A stretch of 28,735 bases of DNA, taken from contig JAVBMQ010000166.1 in NCBI GenBank assembly GCA_031552335.1, positions 1 through 28,735 on the forward strand, in the 5' to 3' direction. The notes below the pieces were generated by a model. The model searched no databases, had not been told where the DNA came from, and worked only from the letters and a program-made list of their open reading frames with translations. The first letter of the stretch is position 1, and each line of letters starts with the position of its first letter. The stretch comes from JAISFI01 sp031552335 (GTDB taxonomy: Bacteria; Bacteroidota; Bacteroidia; Bacteroidales; Azobacteroidaceae). This document shows, piece after piece, positions 6,866 to 16,791 of the stretch. A program made the translations under genes and the position numbers.

Positions 6866-9847
6866 ATGAGAAACAAGTCCGGAAAAGTACTAGGATATGC
6901 CAGGTACCTCCTTTTTATCAGTTGTTTGTTCTTGTCAAATGTCTCAGCGCAAACAAATATTGAGCCGGTTCCGGCCCTAATTCCCAATAAATACCAACAG
7001 GAGCAGATCCAGAGAAAGTATGGAATGTTCATTCATTTCGGGATCAATACTTTCCTGAATGAAGAGTGGACCGATGGTTCTTTTCCGGCTTCCATATATA
7101 AACCGACTACTATCGATGCCAAACAATGGGTAAAAACAGCTAAAGATGCCGGAATGAAATATATCATTTTAGTTACCAAACATCATGATGGTTTTTGTCT
7201 CTGGGATAGTAAATATACCGAATATGATGTTGCAAATTCCGGAAATAAAACCAATGTGGTAGAAGAGGTTGCAAAAGAGTGTAAGAAACAGGGTATTCGC
7301 CTGGGTTTATACTATTCTTTATGGGACAGGAAAGAAAATGCAGATACTAAAAACGAATCGTTAGATGCTGCCTATAACCGGTATATGATCAATCATTTAA
7401 ACGAATTGATCGATATTACCAGTAAGTATACACCTATTGTGGAATTTTGGTTCGATGGTACCTGGGAAAAAAAAGGATATCGCTGGGATTTGGATAAAAT
7501 ATATACCACCATTAAATCACGCGAGCCGCAATGTCAGATTGGTATCAACTGGACAATCGGTAAACCGGATGATCCGAAAGATGAAAACTGGCAATGGCAT
7601 CATCAGCAAATTTATCCTGACAAACAAAAAGAAGGTGATCCGATTCGTTATTTTCCGGGTGACTTCCGCTTAGGTGATCCATACCTCCCAGCTAAACCTG
7701 ACCCGAAATTATTTTCTCACGATGGTAAAACCTATTACTTACCCTGGGAATCAACAGTCTGTATGAGTAGCCGGTGGTTTTATCACACAGAAGACACTAC
7801 TTATAAGTCAGTAGATGAATTGATGGCTTTGTATAAAAGAGCCACGGCACAGGACAATATACTGATCCTTAATTGTCCGCCAAACCGGGAAGGGAAAATG
7901 CGTACTAAGGATGTCGAATTACTGAAACAATTACAACAACGGATCAAAGCAAGTATCCCAACTCACCTTGAAATACCGGGCGTTTTTACTGATAATATGG
8001 TTTTACAGCGGCAAACCGAAGCCCCTGTATGGGGAAAAACGGTACCCGGAAGAAACGTGAAAGTGATAACCTCCTGGGATCATCAGGTATATCAAACAAC
8101 CGCTGACTCCGATGGTAGTTGGAAGGTAAAAGTGAAAACACCACAAGCCGGCGGCCCTTACCAGGTTACTGTTTCTGACGGAAAAGATAAAGAGATCAGA
8201 TTGAAAAATGTTTTGATTGGAGAGGTTTGGGTTTGTTCCGGACAGTCCAATATGGAGATGCCTTTGGGCGGATGGGGAAAAATCAATAATTATGAACAGG
8301 AAATTGCGAATGCAGACCATCCTCAGATCCGTTTATTGCATGTTGAAAAGGCTACCAGCACACAACCATTGGATGATGTGAAGACAATGGGCGGATGGCA
8401 AATCTGTTCTCCGGCTACCATCTCCGAATTTTCTTCAGTGGCTTATTTTTTCGGACGTAACCTGAACCAAACACTCAATATCCCGATTGGGTTGATCAAT
8501 GCTTCCTGGGGTGGAACATTGGCCGAAGCGTGGACAAGCGGAGATGCTCTGGAAAATATGCCTGACTTTAAAGATGCAGTACAAGAATTGAGAACTATCC
8601 CTGAAAACCAGTTGCAAGCTATTTATCAACAGAAGTTTGAAGCTTGGAATGCCAAAATTACAAATGCTGACGAAGGATTAAAATATAATTGGACAAATCC
8701 GGATCTGAATGATTCGGATTGGAAAACAATGAACCTTCCGGGTTTATGGGAAGAAAAAGAACTGAGAGATTTCGATGGTATCGTTTGGTTCAGAAAAACA
8801 GTCGAAATACCGGCGTCCTGGGATGGAAGAAATCTGGAATTGCGGATCGGTATGGCAGATGATAATGATATTACCTACTTCAATGGACAGGAAATTGGTC
8901 GGACAGAGGGATATAATGTCGAGCGTATCTATCAAATCCCGGCTAAAGCGGTAAAAGCAGGTAAAGCTGTTATTGTTGTTCGCGTAACAGATACCGGTGG
9001 TGGCGGTGGTATATATGGAGAAACCGGGAATATGCGTCTGACTCTGCAATCCGACAATAAAGAAAATGTTCAATCTTTGGCGGGAGACTGGAAATATAAA
9101 GTAGCCATTGATTTGAATACATATGAAAAAGCGCCTCAATCGCAGGCAGGTAACCCAAACAGACCGTCTGTTTTGTTCAATGGCATGCTTAATCCTCTGG
9201 TACCTTACGCTATGCAGGGCGCAATCTGGTATCAGGGAGAGGCCAATGAGTCCAAACCGGAACAATACCGGGAGTTACTTCCTTTATTGATCCGCGACTG
9301 GAGAAAACAGTGGAACCGGGATTTCCCCTTTTACTATGTGCAATTGACTGATTATAAAAATACTTCTTTTGATTGGCCAAAGTTACGTGAGGCTCAGTTT
9401 ATGACATTACATCTGGAGAATACAGCCATGGTTGTTTCTATGGATATTGGCAATCCGGATGACATTCATCCTAAAAACAAGCAGGATGTGGGTTTACGTC
9501 TCGCTTTGGCGGCGAGAGCCAATACATATGGAGAAAAGATCATTTATTCCGGTCCGTTGTATGATTTTTATCAAATCGAAGGAGACAAAATCCGGGTTAC
9601 TTTTAAACATAACCAGGGATTGAAAGCCAAAGGAGATTCTAAACTCAAAGGTTTTGAAATGGCAGGTTCCGACCATAAATTTTATCCGGCGGATGCTGTT
9701 ATTGAAGGAAATGAGATAGTGGTTAGTTCCCGGGATGTGAAGTTCCCGGTAGCAGTGCGTTATGCATGGGCCAACAGTCCTGTATGTAATCTGTATAACG
9801 CCGGAGATTTGCCTGCTTCTCCTTTCAGGACAGATGATTGGAAATAA
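6866..9847 (+). CDS. GH29 alpha-L-fucosidase fused to SGNH sialate/carbohydrate O-acetylesterase
   Basis: This 993-residue secreted protein joins two enzymes. Residues 1-29 are a signal peptide ending at SAQ. Residues about 45-360 are a GH29 fucosidase barrel with KYGMFIHFGIN, KHHDGFCLWDS and the probable nucleophile D197 in EFWFDGTW. From about residue 367 a sialate O-acetylesterase-like (SGNH) enzyme begins with PGVFTDNMVLQRQ. It has the serine block CSGQSNMEMP (S461), WYQGEANES near 789 and the DxxH block DDIHPKNK (D865, H868). A beta-jelly-roll segment (about 605-735) is inserted inside the SGNH domain, as in esterases of this type, including the CE20 group that deacetylates xyloglucan. 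One chain could therefore remove fucose and O-acetyl groups from the same glycan. First gene behind promoter B. Confidence 0.92.
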   Translation: MRNKSGKVLGYARYLLFISCLFLSNVSAQTNIEPVPALIPNKYQQEQIQRKYGMFIHFGINTFLNEEWTDGSFPASIYKPTTIDAKQWVKTAKDAGMKYIILVTKHHDGFCLWDSKYTEYDVANSGNKTNVVEEVAKECKKQGIRLGLYYSLWDRKENADTKNESLDAAYNRYMINHLNELIDITSKYTPIVEFWFDGTWEKKGYRWDLDKIYTTIKSREPQCQIGINWTIGKPDDPKDENWQWHHQQIYPDKQKEGDPIRYFPGDFRLGDPYLPAKPDPKLFSHDGKTYYLPWESTVCMSSRWFYHTEDTTYKSVDELMALYKRATAQDNILILNCPPNREGKMRTKDVELLKQLQQRIKASIPTHLEIPGVFTDNMVLQRQTEAPVWGKTVPGRNVKVITSWDHQVYQTTADSDGSWKVKVKTPQAGGPYQVTVSDGKDKEIRLKNVLIGEVWVCSGQSNMEMPLGGWGKINNYEQEIANADHPQIRLLHVEKATSTQPLDDVKTMGGWQICSPATISEFSSVAYFFGRNLNQTLNIPIGLINASWGGTLAEAWTSGDALENMPDFKDAVQELRTIPENQLQAIYQQKFEAWNAKITNADEGLKYNWTNPDLNDSDWKTMNLPGLWEEKELRDFDGIVWFRKTVEIPASWDGRNLELRIGMADDNDITYFNGQEIGRTEGYNVERIYQIPAKAVKAGKAVIVVRVTDTGGGGGIYGETGNMRLTLQSDNKENVQSLAGDWKYKVAIDLNTYEKAPQSQAGNPNRPSVLFNGMLNPLVPYAMQGAIWYQGEANESKPEQYRELLPLLIRDWRKQWNRDFPFYYVQLTDYKNTSFDWPKLREAQFMTLHLENTAMVVSMDIGNPDDIHPKNKQDVGLRLALAARANTYGEKIIYSGPLYDFYQIEGDKIRVTFKHNQGLKAKGDSKLKGFEMAGSDHKFYPADAVIEGNEIVVSSRDVKFPVAVRYAWANSPVCNLYNAGDLPASPFRTDDWK

Positions 9848-9895
9848 TAACCATAAAAAGGATATTTGTTACAATGATCTTTTCTTTATTTGGCA

Positions 9896-9933
9896 TTATT
9901 GTATTTTTACAATAAACATTTCTAAAAGAAATG
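9896..9933. other. Two adjacent AT-rich hairpins between cistrons
   Basis: Bases 9896-9915 form TTATTGTA-TTTT-TACAATAA (8-bp stem, 4-base loop) and 9917-9933 form CATTTCT-AAA-AGAAATG (7-bp stem). They lie in the 129-bp gap between the fusion gene and the lipoprotein GH92. No -7 box follows, so processing or partial termination inside an operon is more likely than a new promoter. The stems are weak. Confidence 0.4.
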
Positions 9934-9976
9934 ATTTAATTAAAGACTAAAGTGAAAAACTAAAATTAAAAATCGT

Positions 9977-12184
9977 ATGTGGAAGCCTTTTTTTATACTG
10001 ATATTTATCTCAGGTTTGCTTTTTGCCTGTAATCCGGATAATAAGCAAAAAGAAATCCAGCCTGATTCAGACTATTGCCAGTATGTGAATCCTTTTATTG
10101 GGAATGCTGATAATGGCCATACCTTTCCGGGAGCTACCGTTCCTTTCGGGTTCATACAAGTTAGCCCGGAAACGGGGAACGATTCCTGGAGATATTGCTC
10201 CGGTTATAATTACGAAGACAAAACAATTCTGGGTTTTGCTCAGAATCATTTGAACGGAACCGGTTGTCAGGATCTGGGAGATATATTGATGTTGCCTTTT
10301 GCAGGAGATAAAATTCCTGAGAATCTTAGGGCGAAAATTGATAAAGAAACGGAAAAGGCTTCTCCTGGCTATTATACCGTTAATTTGCCTGATTTTGGTA
10401 TCAATGTCGAATTGACAGCAACTCAACACACTGCTTTTCATAGGTATACTTTTGAACAGGAAAGTGCTGTCAATCTTCTTCTTGATATGCAAAGCGGAGT
10501 GGTGTGGAATCCGGATGCATTGAAAAAACATGTAATACAGGCGGAAATGCAAATGCCGGATAATCGTACAATCACCGGACATCAAGAAGTTCAGAACTGG
10601 GTAAGACGTCATTACTACTATGTTATTCAATTCGATCAACCCTATACGGTCAAAGAAGAACTTCCTCTTGAGGCAGATGAAAAAGGCAAACGTTTCATAC
10701 TTTCTTTTGACATCAAACCGGGAGAAACGCTACAAGCAAAAGTTGCTATTTCCGGAGTGAGCATTGACGGCGCTATGGCGTCTCTTAAAGCCGAAAATCC
10801 GGACTGGGATTTTAATGATATCAGGGAAAAAACTTATAAACAATGGAATGAATTGTTGTCCCGTGTACAGGTTACAGGTACGAATGATCAGAAAACAACA
10901 TTTTATACTTCCCTCTATCATTTGTATATACAACCTAATAATGTGGCTGATGTAGATGGAAGGTATAGAGGCGCAAATGATAGTGTATTTACTTCATCTT
11001 CAGTGAACTATTATTCTACATTGTCATTGTGGGATACCTATCGTGCAGCGCATCCTTTATATACTATTGTGATTCCGGAGAAAGTCGATGGAATGGTTCA
11101 ATCCATGCTGGGTCATTTCAAGGCGCAAGGATATTTGCCGATCTGGACCCTCTGGGGAAAAGAAAATCATTGTATGATCGGCAATCATGCAGTTCCTGTT
11201 ATTGTGGATGCTTATCTGAAAGGTTTCCGGGGATTTGATGCGGAAGAAGCTTTTCAAGCTATTAAGACCAGTTTAACTACGAGTCATCAGGGATCAGATT
11301 GGGAGAATTATGTGAAATATGGATATTATCCTTTGGATATCATGCAAACGGAATCTGTATCAAAAACCCTGGAATCTGTGTATGACGATTATTGCGCTGC
11401 CCAAATGGCACAAGCTATGGGAAAAACAGAAGATTATGTCTATTTTATGAAACGTGCTGATTTTTACAAAAACTTGTTGGATCCGGAAACAAGACTCATG
11501 CGTGGAAAAGATTCGAAAGGGAACTGGCGTACTCCTTTTAATTCGGTTTCTGTAGCGCATTCCAGTATTTCCGGAGGAGATTATACCGAAGGAAATGCCT
11601 GGCAATACACCTGGCATGTGCAACATGATGTTCCGGGCCTGATCAATCTGATGGGAGGAAACGATGCTTTTGTTGCCAAATTGGATTCTTTATTTATTGT
11701 CGAAGCTTCGGCCGAAGAAATAGGGGCTGTTCCTGATGTTACCGGTCTGATTGGTCAGTATGCGCATGGTAATGAGCCTAGCCATCATGTGGTTTATTTA
11801 TATGAATATGCCGGACAGCCATGGAGAACGCAGGAATTGGTGAGGGAAGTATTTGATCGTTTCTACCTGAATAAACCGGATGGTTTGTGTGGTAATGACG
11901 ACTGTGGACAAATGTCGGGCTGGTATATTTTCTCTGCGATGGGGTTCTACCCTGTTAATCCTGCCGGAGGTGAATATGTATTAGGAGCGCCTCAGGTTGG
12001 AAAAGTTTCTATTTCATTACCCGAAGGAAAGGTATTCACAATGGAAGCCAAAGGATTATCCAAAGAAAATAAGTATGTGAAATCGGTTACTTTAAACGGA
12101 AAACCGGTCGAAGGGTTTATCATCCGGCATAAGGATATCATGGATGGAGGCAAACTGGTTTTTACAATGACAGATCATCACTGA
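9977..12184 (+). CDS. GH92 alpha-mannosidase, lipoprotein
   Basis: This is a canonical 735-residue GH92 alpha-mannosidase. The N-terminus is a lipoprotein signal with lipobox LFAC, so C18 would be lipidated and the enzyme membrane-anchored, unlike the other visible enzymes with Sec peptides. The beta-sandwich begins YVNPFIGNADNGHTFPGA. The (alpha/alpha)6 domain carries DVDGRYRG, the likely general acid E538 in TEGNAWQYTWHVQHD, HGNEPSHH, and the acidic pair D641-D642 in GNDDCGQMSGWY. All hallmark segments are intact. The same C-terminal DIMDGG motif is seen in the fragment at 1-441. It lies 129 bp after the GH29-esterase fusion with two small hairpins in the gap, and is followed after 128 bp by GH95, if the downstream GH95 start is right. 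Confidence 0.95.
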   Translation: MWKPFFILIFISGLLFACNPDNKQKEIQPDSDYCQYVNPFIGNADNGHTFPGATVPFGFIQVSPETGNDSWRYCSGYNYEDKTILGFAQNHLNGTGCQDLGDILMLPFAGDKIPENLRAKIDKETEKASPGYYTVNLPDFGINVELTATQHTAFHRYTFEQESAVNLLLDMQSGVVWNPDALKKHVIQAEMQMPDNRTITGHQEVQNWVRRHYYYVIQFDQPYTVKEELPLEADEKGKRFILSFDIKPGETLQAKVAISGVSIDGAMASLKAENPDWDFNDIREKTYKQWNELLSRVQVTGTNDQKTTFYTSLYHLYIQPNNVADVDGRYRGANDSVFTSSSVNYYSTLSLWDTYRAAHPLYTIVIPEKVDGMVQSMLGHFKAQGYLPIWTLWGKENHCMIGNHAVPVIVDAYLKGFRGFDAEEAFQAIKTSLTTSHQGSDWENYVKYGYYPLDIMQTESVSKTLESVYDDYCAAQMAQAMGKTEDYVYFMKRADFYKNLLDPETRLMRGKDSKGNWRTPFNSVSVAHSSISGGDYTEGNAWQYTWHVQHDVPGLINLMGGNDAFVAKLDSLFIVEASAEEIGAVPDVTGLIGQYAHGNEPSHHVVYLYEYAGQPWRTQELVREVFDRFYLNKPDGLCGNDDCGQMSGWYIFSAMGFYPVNPAGGEYVLGAPQVGKVSISLPEGKVFTMEAKGLSKENKYVKSVTLNGKPVEGFIIRHKDIMDGGKLVFTMTDHH

Positions 12185-12312
12185 AAATTCATTGGTGGCA
12201 TAGTAAAGTCATGAATATTTTTATTATTTACGGGATACTTCTTATTGCCATAGGGACCATGATACCGGGCAGTTTTGCTATTCCGTTCGATAAAGTATAT
12301 ATATTTAAGAAA

Positions 12313-14550
12313 ATGAAAAAGTACTTATTCTTTTTATTGATGTTAGTAACAGTGGGAAGTATTGAAGCAGTTGATGTCGATGTTCCGCAAGGGAGGCAGG
12401 TGCTTTGGTACAAACAACCGGCTACTGATTGGATGTCACAGGCTCTTCCTATTGGGAATGGCCGCATAGGGGCCATGATTTTTGGAGGGGTAGGAAGGGA
12501 GCATATTCAGTTCAATGACAAATCGTTGTGGACAGGAAGCCCGACACAAAGAGGTTCTTTTCAGAATTTTGGAGATATTTATATCCAATTTAAAGATCAG
12601 GTAGATTACTCAAACTATTCCCGTTACCTGATTTTGGATGATGCCGTTGCAGGAGTCAACTACCAGTCCGGAGGAGTCAATTATTCCAGAGAATATTTTG
12701 CCAGTCATCCCGATGACTTGATTGCGATGCACTTTTTCGCAAATAAAAAAGGTAAAATCAATTTTACTCTCCAGCTAAAAGATGCCCATGCCGGAAAAAT
12801 GACGGTTGAGGGAAATAAAATCACTATCAGCGGGAAATTGACATTGTTGTCATATAATGCGGTGTTAACCATTTTAAATACAGGAGGGAATATTTCATCC
12901 GATAATAATTCCATTACCGTTAGTAATGCAGATGAATCTACCATTATATTGATTGCAGGAACCGATTATGATCCTGAGACTTCCACCTATTTGACAACAA
13001 AAGATTGGAAAGGACAACTTGAATCAATCCGGAATAAAGCGATTGTTCAAAGTTACCGGCAATTAAAAAATAATCATATTGCCGACTATCAGTCTTTATT
13101 CAACAGAGTCAGCTTAAATGTAGGAAATACAAAGCCGGCAATTCCTACAGATGAATTGTTGGTGAATCACTTAAAAGGACAATACGAACCGGCATTGGAT
13201 GTGCTCTTTTTCCAGTACGGACGTTATCTGACCATTGCTACTTCACGTGCAGGGCTGGACTTAACTTCTAATTTACAGGGACTTTGGAGCAATGTCAATA
13301 ATCCTCCCTGGGAAGCAGATATTCATTCCAATATCAATATCCAGATGAATTACTGGCCTGCGGAAGTCGCTAATATGCAGGAATGCCATTTACCGTTCAT
13401 CAACTATATTTACAATGAAGCAATCCTACAAAAATCCTGGCGTGCGATGGCAGCAGAGCTGGACTGTCGTGGCTGGGCAATGAAAACCCAGAATAATATT
13501 TTCGGTTATTCAGATTGGAACTGGAACCGTCCTGCCAATGCCTGGTATTGTATGCATATCTGGGACAAATACCTTTTCGAACCCAATACAGAGTATCTGA
13601 AAAATGTGGCTTATCCGGTAATGAAATCGGCTTGTGAATTTTGGTTAGACCGGTTGATTGTAGGTGATGACGGAAAACTTATAGCTCCTAATGAATGGTC
13701 GCCGGAACATGGTCCCTGGGAAGATGGACTTCCTTATGCTCAGCAAATTGTATGGGACTTATTTGCCAATACTGTTCAAGCAGGAAAGATACTGGGAACA
13801 GACTCTCAGTTTGTACAAGTTCTGGAACAAAAATTCCAACGTTTGGACAACGGCCTGAAGATAGGAGACTGGGGACAATTGCGTGAGTGGAATCAGGTCA
13901 ATGATGATCCGAATGACAAACATCGCCATGTTTCTCACCTGATGGCGTTATATCCCGGGAAAAGTATCTCTCCGGTGCTAAATCCGGAATATGCTGCCGC
14001 TGCAAAAAAAACGTTGAATGCCAGAGGTGATAGTGGTACCGGATGGAGCCGCGTATGGAAGATCGCATTCTGGGCCCGCTTGTTGGATGGTAATCATGCT
14101 CATAAATTGTTATCAGGAGCATTAGAATTGAGCAATGATACAGGTATGGATTATATGAGTAAAGGGGGAGTCTATTCTAATTTACTGGATGCACATCCAC
14201 CCTTCCAGATTGATGGGAATCTTGGTGCGACTGCTTGTGTTTCAGAAATGTTGTTACAAAGCCACTTGGGAGAACTTCATTTACTTCCTGCTATTCCGGA
14301 TGTCTGGAAAGAAGGGGAGGTGAAAGGCCTTCGTGCCAGAGGCGCCTTTGATGTGGATATTCGATGGAAAGAAGGGAAATTGTTTACTGCTAATATTTTA
14401 TCCAAACAAGGAAAAACCTGCAAATTAAGAACCACTATTCCTGTCAGGATAAAAGGTTTGAATGTAGTTTCTGAAAAAGATGATAAAGGATATTATATTA
14501 CTTCTTTCCAAACGGAAGCAGGAAAAAAGTACCAGGTTATATTGTCATAA
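12313..14550 (+). CDS. GH95 alpha-L-fucosidase/galactosidase, secreted
   Basis: GH95 enzymes are inverting and release terminal alpha-1,2-L-fucose, or alpha-L-galactose in some members. The protein opens after the signal peptide with LWYKQPATDWMSQALPIGNGRIGAMIFG, then NDKSLWTGSP, both diagnostic. Likely catalytic residues, numbered from ATG 12313, are N340 and N342 in SNINIQMNYWP, E465 in SPEHGP and D634 in FQIDGNLG. The start at 12313 gives 745 residues with signal MKKYLFFLLMLVTVGSIEA. An in-frame ATG at 12211 would add 34 residues that themselves resemble a signal peptide, so the true start is not certain. It ends 13 bp before the GH36 gene, indicating co-transcription. Confidence 0.92.
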   Translation: MKKYLFFLLMLVTVGSIEAVDVDVPQGRQVLWYKQPATDWMSQALPIGNGRIGAMIFGGVGREHIQFNDKSLWTGSPTQRGSFQNFGDIYIQFKDQVDYSNYSRYLILDDAVAGVNYQSGGVNYSREYFASHPDDLIAMHFFANKKGKINFTLQLKDAHAGKMTVEGNKITISGKLTLLSYNAVLTILNTGGNISSDNNSITVSNADESTIILIAGTDYDPETSTYLTTKDWKGQLESIRNKAIVQSYRQLKNNHIADYQSLFNRVSLNVGNTKPAIPTDELLVNHLKGQYEPALDVLFFQYGRYLTIATSRAGLDLTSNLQGLWSNVNNPPWEADIHSNINIQMNYWPAEVANMQECHLPFINYIYNEAILQKSWRAMAAELDCRGWAMKTQNNIFGYSDWNWNRPANAWYCMHIWDKYLFEPNTEYLKNVAYPVMKSACEFWLDRLIVGDDGKLIAPNEWSPEHGPWEDGLPYAQQIVWDLFANTVQAGKILGTDSQFVQVLEQKFQRLDNGLKIGDWGQLREWNQVNDDPNDKHRHVSHLMALYPGKSISPVLNPEYAAAAKKTLNARGDSGTGWSRVWKIAFWARLLDGNHAHKLLSGALELSNDTGMDYMSKGGVYSNLLDAHPPFQIDGNLGATACVSEMLLQSHLGELHLLPAIPDVWKEGEVKGLRARGAFDVDIRWKEGKLFTANILSKQGKTCKLRTTIPVRIKGLNVVSEKDDKGYYITSFQTEAGKKYQVILS

Positions 14551-14563
14551 AAATAAAAGTCCC

Positions 14564-16735
14564 ATGAATAAAACAATTTTTAGCTTATTGATAGCATCAT
14601 TGTCTGTTTTTTCATCAATCAAAGCAGATGATTATCTGATCTCTACCCCTCATACTTCATTGCTTCTGGAAGGAGGAAAAGGTAAACGGCTCCATTTTCA
14701 GTATTATGGAACTAAAATAGTATCTGCAAGTGAAGCTTATGACAGTGGAACTGCTTTATGGCAGCCCGCTTATCCAGCCTTTGGCATAGACTGCACCAAT
14801 GAAACAGCTATCCAGGTAACACATTCCGATGGAAATATGTCATTGGATTTATTACTCGACAGGGTGGAAACAATAAAAGAAGTTGATGCCGGGGTTTGGA
14901 AATTTGTACTGTATGATCCCGTTTATCCGTTTAATGTTACGGTTTGTTTCAGAGCTTTTTCAAACATTGATGTAATAGAATCCTGGACCGAAATTTCACA
15001 TCAGGAAAAGAAGCCGGTAACACTTTATCAGTTTTCTTCGGCTTGTATTCCTTTTCAACCCGGGAAAAACTGGTTGTCTCATCTTCATGGTACATGGACT
15101 GCTGAAGCATTTCTTTCGGAAGAAGAATTACTTCCCGGTGTCAAAATCATTAAAAATAAAGATGGTGTACGAAACGGGCAAAATGATAACCCTTGCCTGA
15201 TGTTGTCTTTAGGAAAAGAACCCGATGAAAATCATGGTGCAGTTTTTGGTGCCGTATTGGCCTGGAGTGGCAATTACGAATTGAAATTTGATACTGATCA
15301 GGGAAGGCGAAGTTGCTTGTTTGCCGGAGTAAATCCGGACGCTTCGCAATATATATTGATGCCCAAAGAAATATTCCGGACGCCGGAACTGGCTCTTACT
15401 TTCAGTATGGAAGGTAAAGGTGGAGTGAGCCGCAACTTCCATCGCTGGGCACGGGATTATAAACTATGTCATGGAAATAAGCAAAGAGATATTTTACTGA
15501 ACAGTTGGGAGGGTGTTTATTTGGATGTAAACCAGCAGGTAATGGAACAAATGATGTCGGATTTTTCCGGATTGGGAGGCGAATTGTTTGTCATGGACGA
15601 TGGTTGGTTTGGAAATAAACATGCACGCAAAACTGATTCATCCGGTCTTGGCGATTGGGAAACTGATCATGAAAAATTACCGGAAGGTATTGATGCATTG
15701 GTTACCTATGCACAAAGCAAAGATTTGAAGTTCGGTATCTGGATCGAACCGGAAATGGTGAATAGTAAAAGTGAATTATATGAAAAACATCCTGATTGGA
15801 TCATTTGCCAGGATAACCGTTCTCCAAAGATGACAAGAGGAGGTACACAAATGGTACTGGACCTCTCAAATCCCAAAGTGCAGGATTTTGTATTCGGAGT
15901 TGTGGATAATCTGCTCACAAAATATCCTCAGATTGCTTATATCAAATGGGATGCTAATATGGCATTGCATAATTATGGTTCCTTTTATTTACCGAAAGAT
16001 AAACAATCTCATTTATACATTGACTATCACAGAGGTTTGGAAAATGTATTGAAACGCATCCGTTCAAAATATCCGGATGTAGTAATGCAAGCTTGTGGAG
16101 GAGGTGGAGGCAGAGTCAATTACGGAATTTTGCCGTATTTTGATGAATTCTGGACCAGTGATAATACAGATGCTCTTCAGCGGATCAGCATTCAGTGGGG
16201 TTATTCCCATTTTTATCCGGCCAATGCCATGGCTGCTCATGTAAGTGCTGCTAAAAATCACACTACCGGTCGCCAGACTCCTCTGAAATTCCGCTTTGAT
16301 GTTGCTATGTCCGGAAGATTAGGTATGGAGCTTCAGCCTAAAGACATGTCGGCCGATGAACTGGCGTTTTCAAAAAAAGCGATTGCCGCGTACAAACAAA
16401 TTCGTCCTGTAGTACAATCGGGAGATCTTTACCGGTTGATTTCCCCTTATGATAAACAGGGTATAGCTTCTCTTATGTATGTTACTCCGGAAAAAAAAGA
16501 GGCAGTTTTCTTTGCCTATAAAACAGAACATTTTCGCAATCAATTGATTCCAAAATTTAGAATGGCCGGACTTGATCCGGATAAAAAATATCGTTTACAG
16601 GAAGTAAATGGCCTGAATGACAATTTCCGGCAACAAAATAAAATTATAAATGGCCGGTTTCTGATGGATCAGGGATTGGATGTATCACTTGATAAAGAAT
16701 ATGCGAGTGTAGTCATTCGATTAGCAGAAGAGTAA
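14564..16735 (+). CDS. GH36 alpha-galactosidase (first copy), secreted
   Basis: This 723-residue protein is a retaining alpha-galactosidase of family GH36. The start at 14564, 13 bp after the GH95 stop, gives the signal peptide MNKTIFSLLIASLSVFSSIKA; the longer upstream frame only overlaps GH95. An N-terminal beta-sandwich (about 25-310) is followed by the TIM barrel with DDGWFGNKHARKTD, KFGIWIEPEMVN, the nucleophile D463 in YIKWDANM, the glycine-rich CGGGGGRVNYG and acid/base D533 in FWTSDNTDA. A C-terminal beta-domain ends the chain. It is similar in length and motifs to the GH36 at 21712; the two differ at RVNYG versus RIDYG, so they may prefer different aglycones or related sugars such as N-acetylgalactosamine. 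Confidence 0.94.
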   Translation: MNKTIFSLLIASLSVFSSIKADDYLISTPHTSLLLEGGKGKRLHFQYYGTKIVSASEAYDSGTALWQPAYPAFGIDCTNETAIQVTHSDGNMSLDLLLDRVETIKEVDAGVWKFVLYDPVYPFNVTVCFRAFSNIDVIESWTEISHQEKKPVTLYQFSSACIPFQPGKNWLSHLHGTWTAEAFLSEEELLPGVKIIKNKDGVRNGQNDNPCLMLSLGKEPDENHGAVFGAVLAWSGNYELKFDTDQGRRSCLFAGVNPDASQYILMPKEIFRTPELALTFSMEGKGGVSRNFHRWARDYKLCHGNKQRDILLNSWEGVYLDVNQQVMEQMMSDFSGLGGELFVMDDGWFGNKHARKTDSSGLGDWETDHEKLPEGIDALVTYAQSKDLKFGIWIEPEMVNSKSELYEKHPDWIICQDNRSPKMTRGGTQMVLDLSNPKVQDFVFGVVDNLLTKYPQIAYIKWDANMALHNYGSFYLPKDKQSHLYIDYHRGLENVLKRIRSKYPDVVMQACGGGGGRVNYGILPYFDEFWTSDNTDALQRISIQWGYSHFYPANAMAAHVSAAKNHTTGRQTPLKFRFDVAMSGRLGMELQPKDMSADELAFSKKAIAAYKQIRPVVQSGDLYRLISPYDKQGIASLMYVTPEKKEAVFFAYKTEHFRNQLIPKFRMAGLDPDKKYRLQEVNGLNDNFRQQNKIINGRFLMDQGLDVSLDKEYASVVIRLAEE

Positions 16736-16791
16736 ATAGATAAAAATCTCATTTACAGGTAAAATATCTATTCGATAATAATCCATATACA

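Noticed and set aside
8994..9020. Glycine-rich run in the esterase part of the fusion as a linker or repeat tract
   Set aside because: A DTGGGGG-type loop is a normal feature of the jelly-roll inserted in these esterases.
9848..9976. A fifth copy of the shared operator upstream of the lipoprotein GH92
   Set aside because: The closest match (ATAAACATTTCT) lacks the TGT half and no TAnnTTTG box lies at the required distance.
14480..14563. Longer N-terminus for the first GH36 overlapping GH95
   Set aside because: The extra residues are basic and unlike a leader; ATG 14564 opens a standard signal peptide 13 bp after the GH95 stop.
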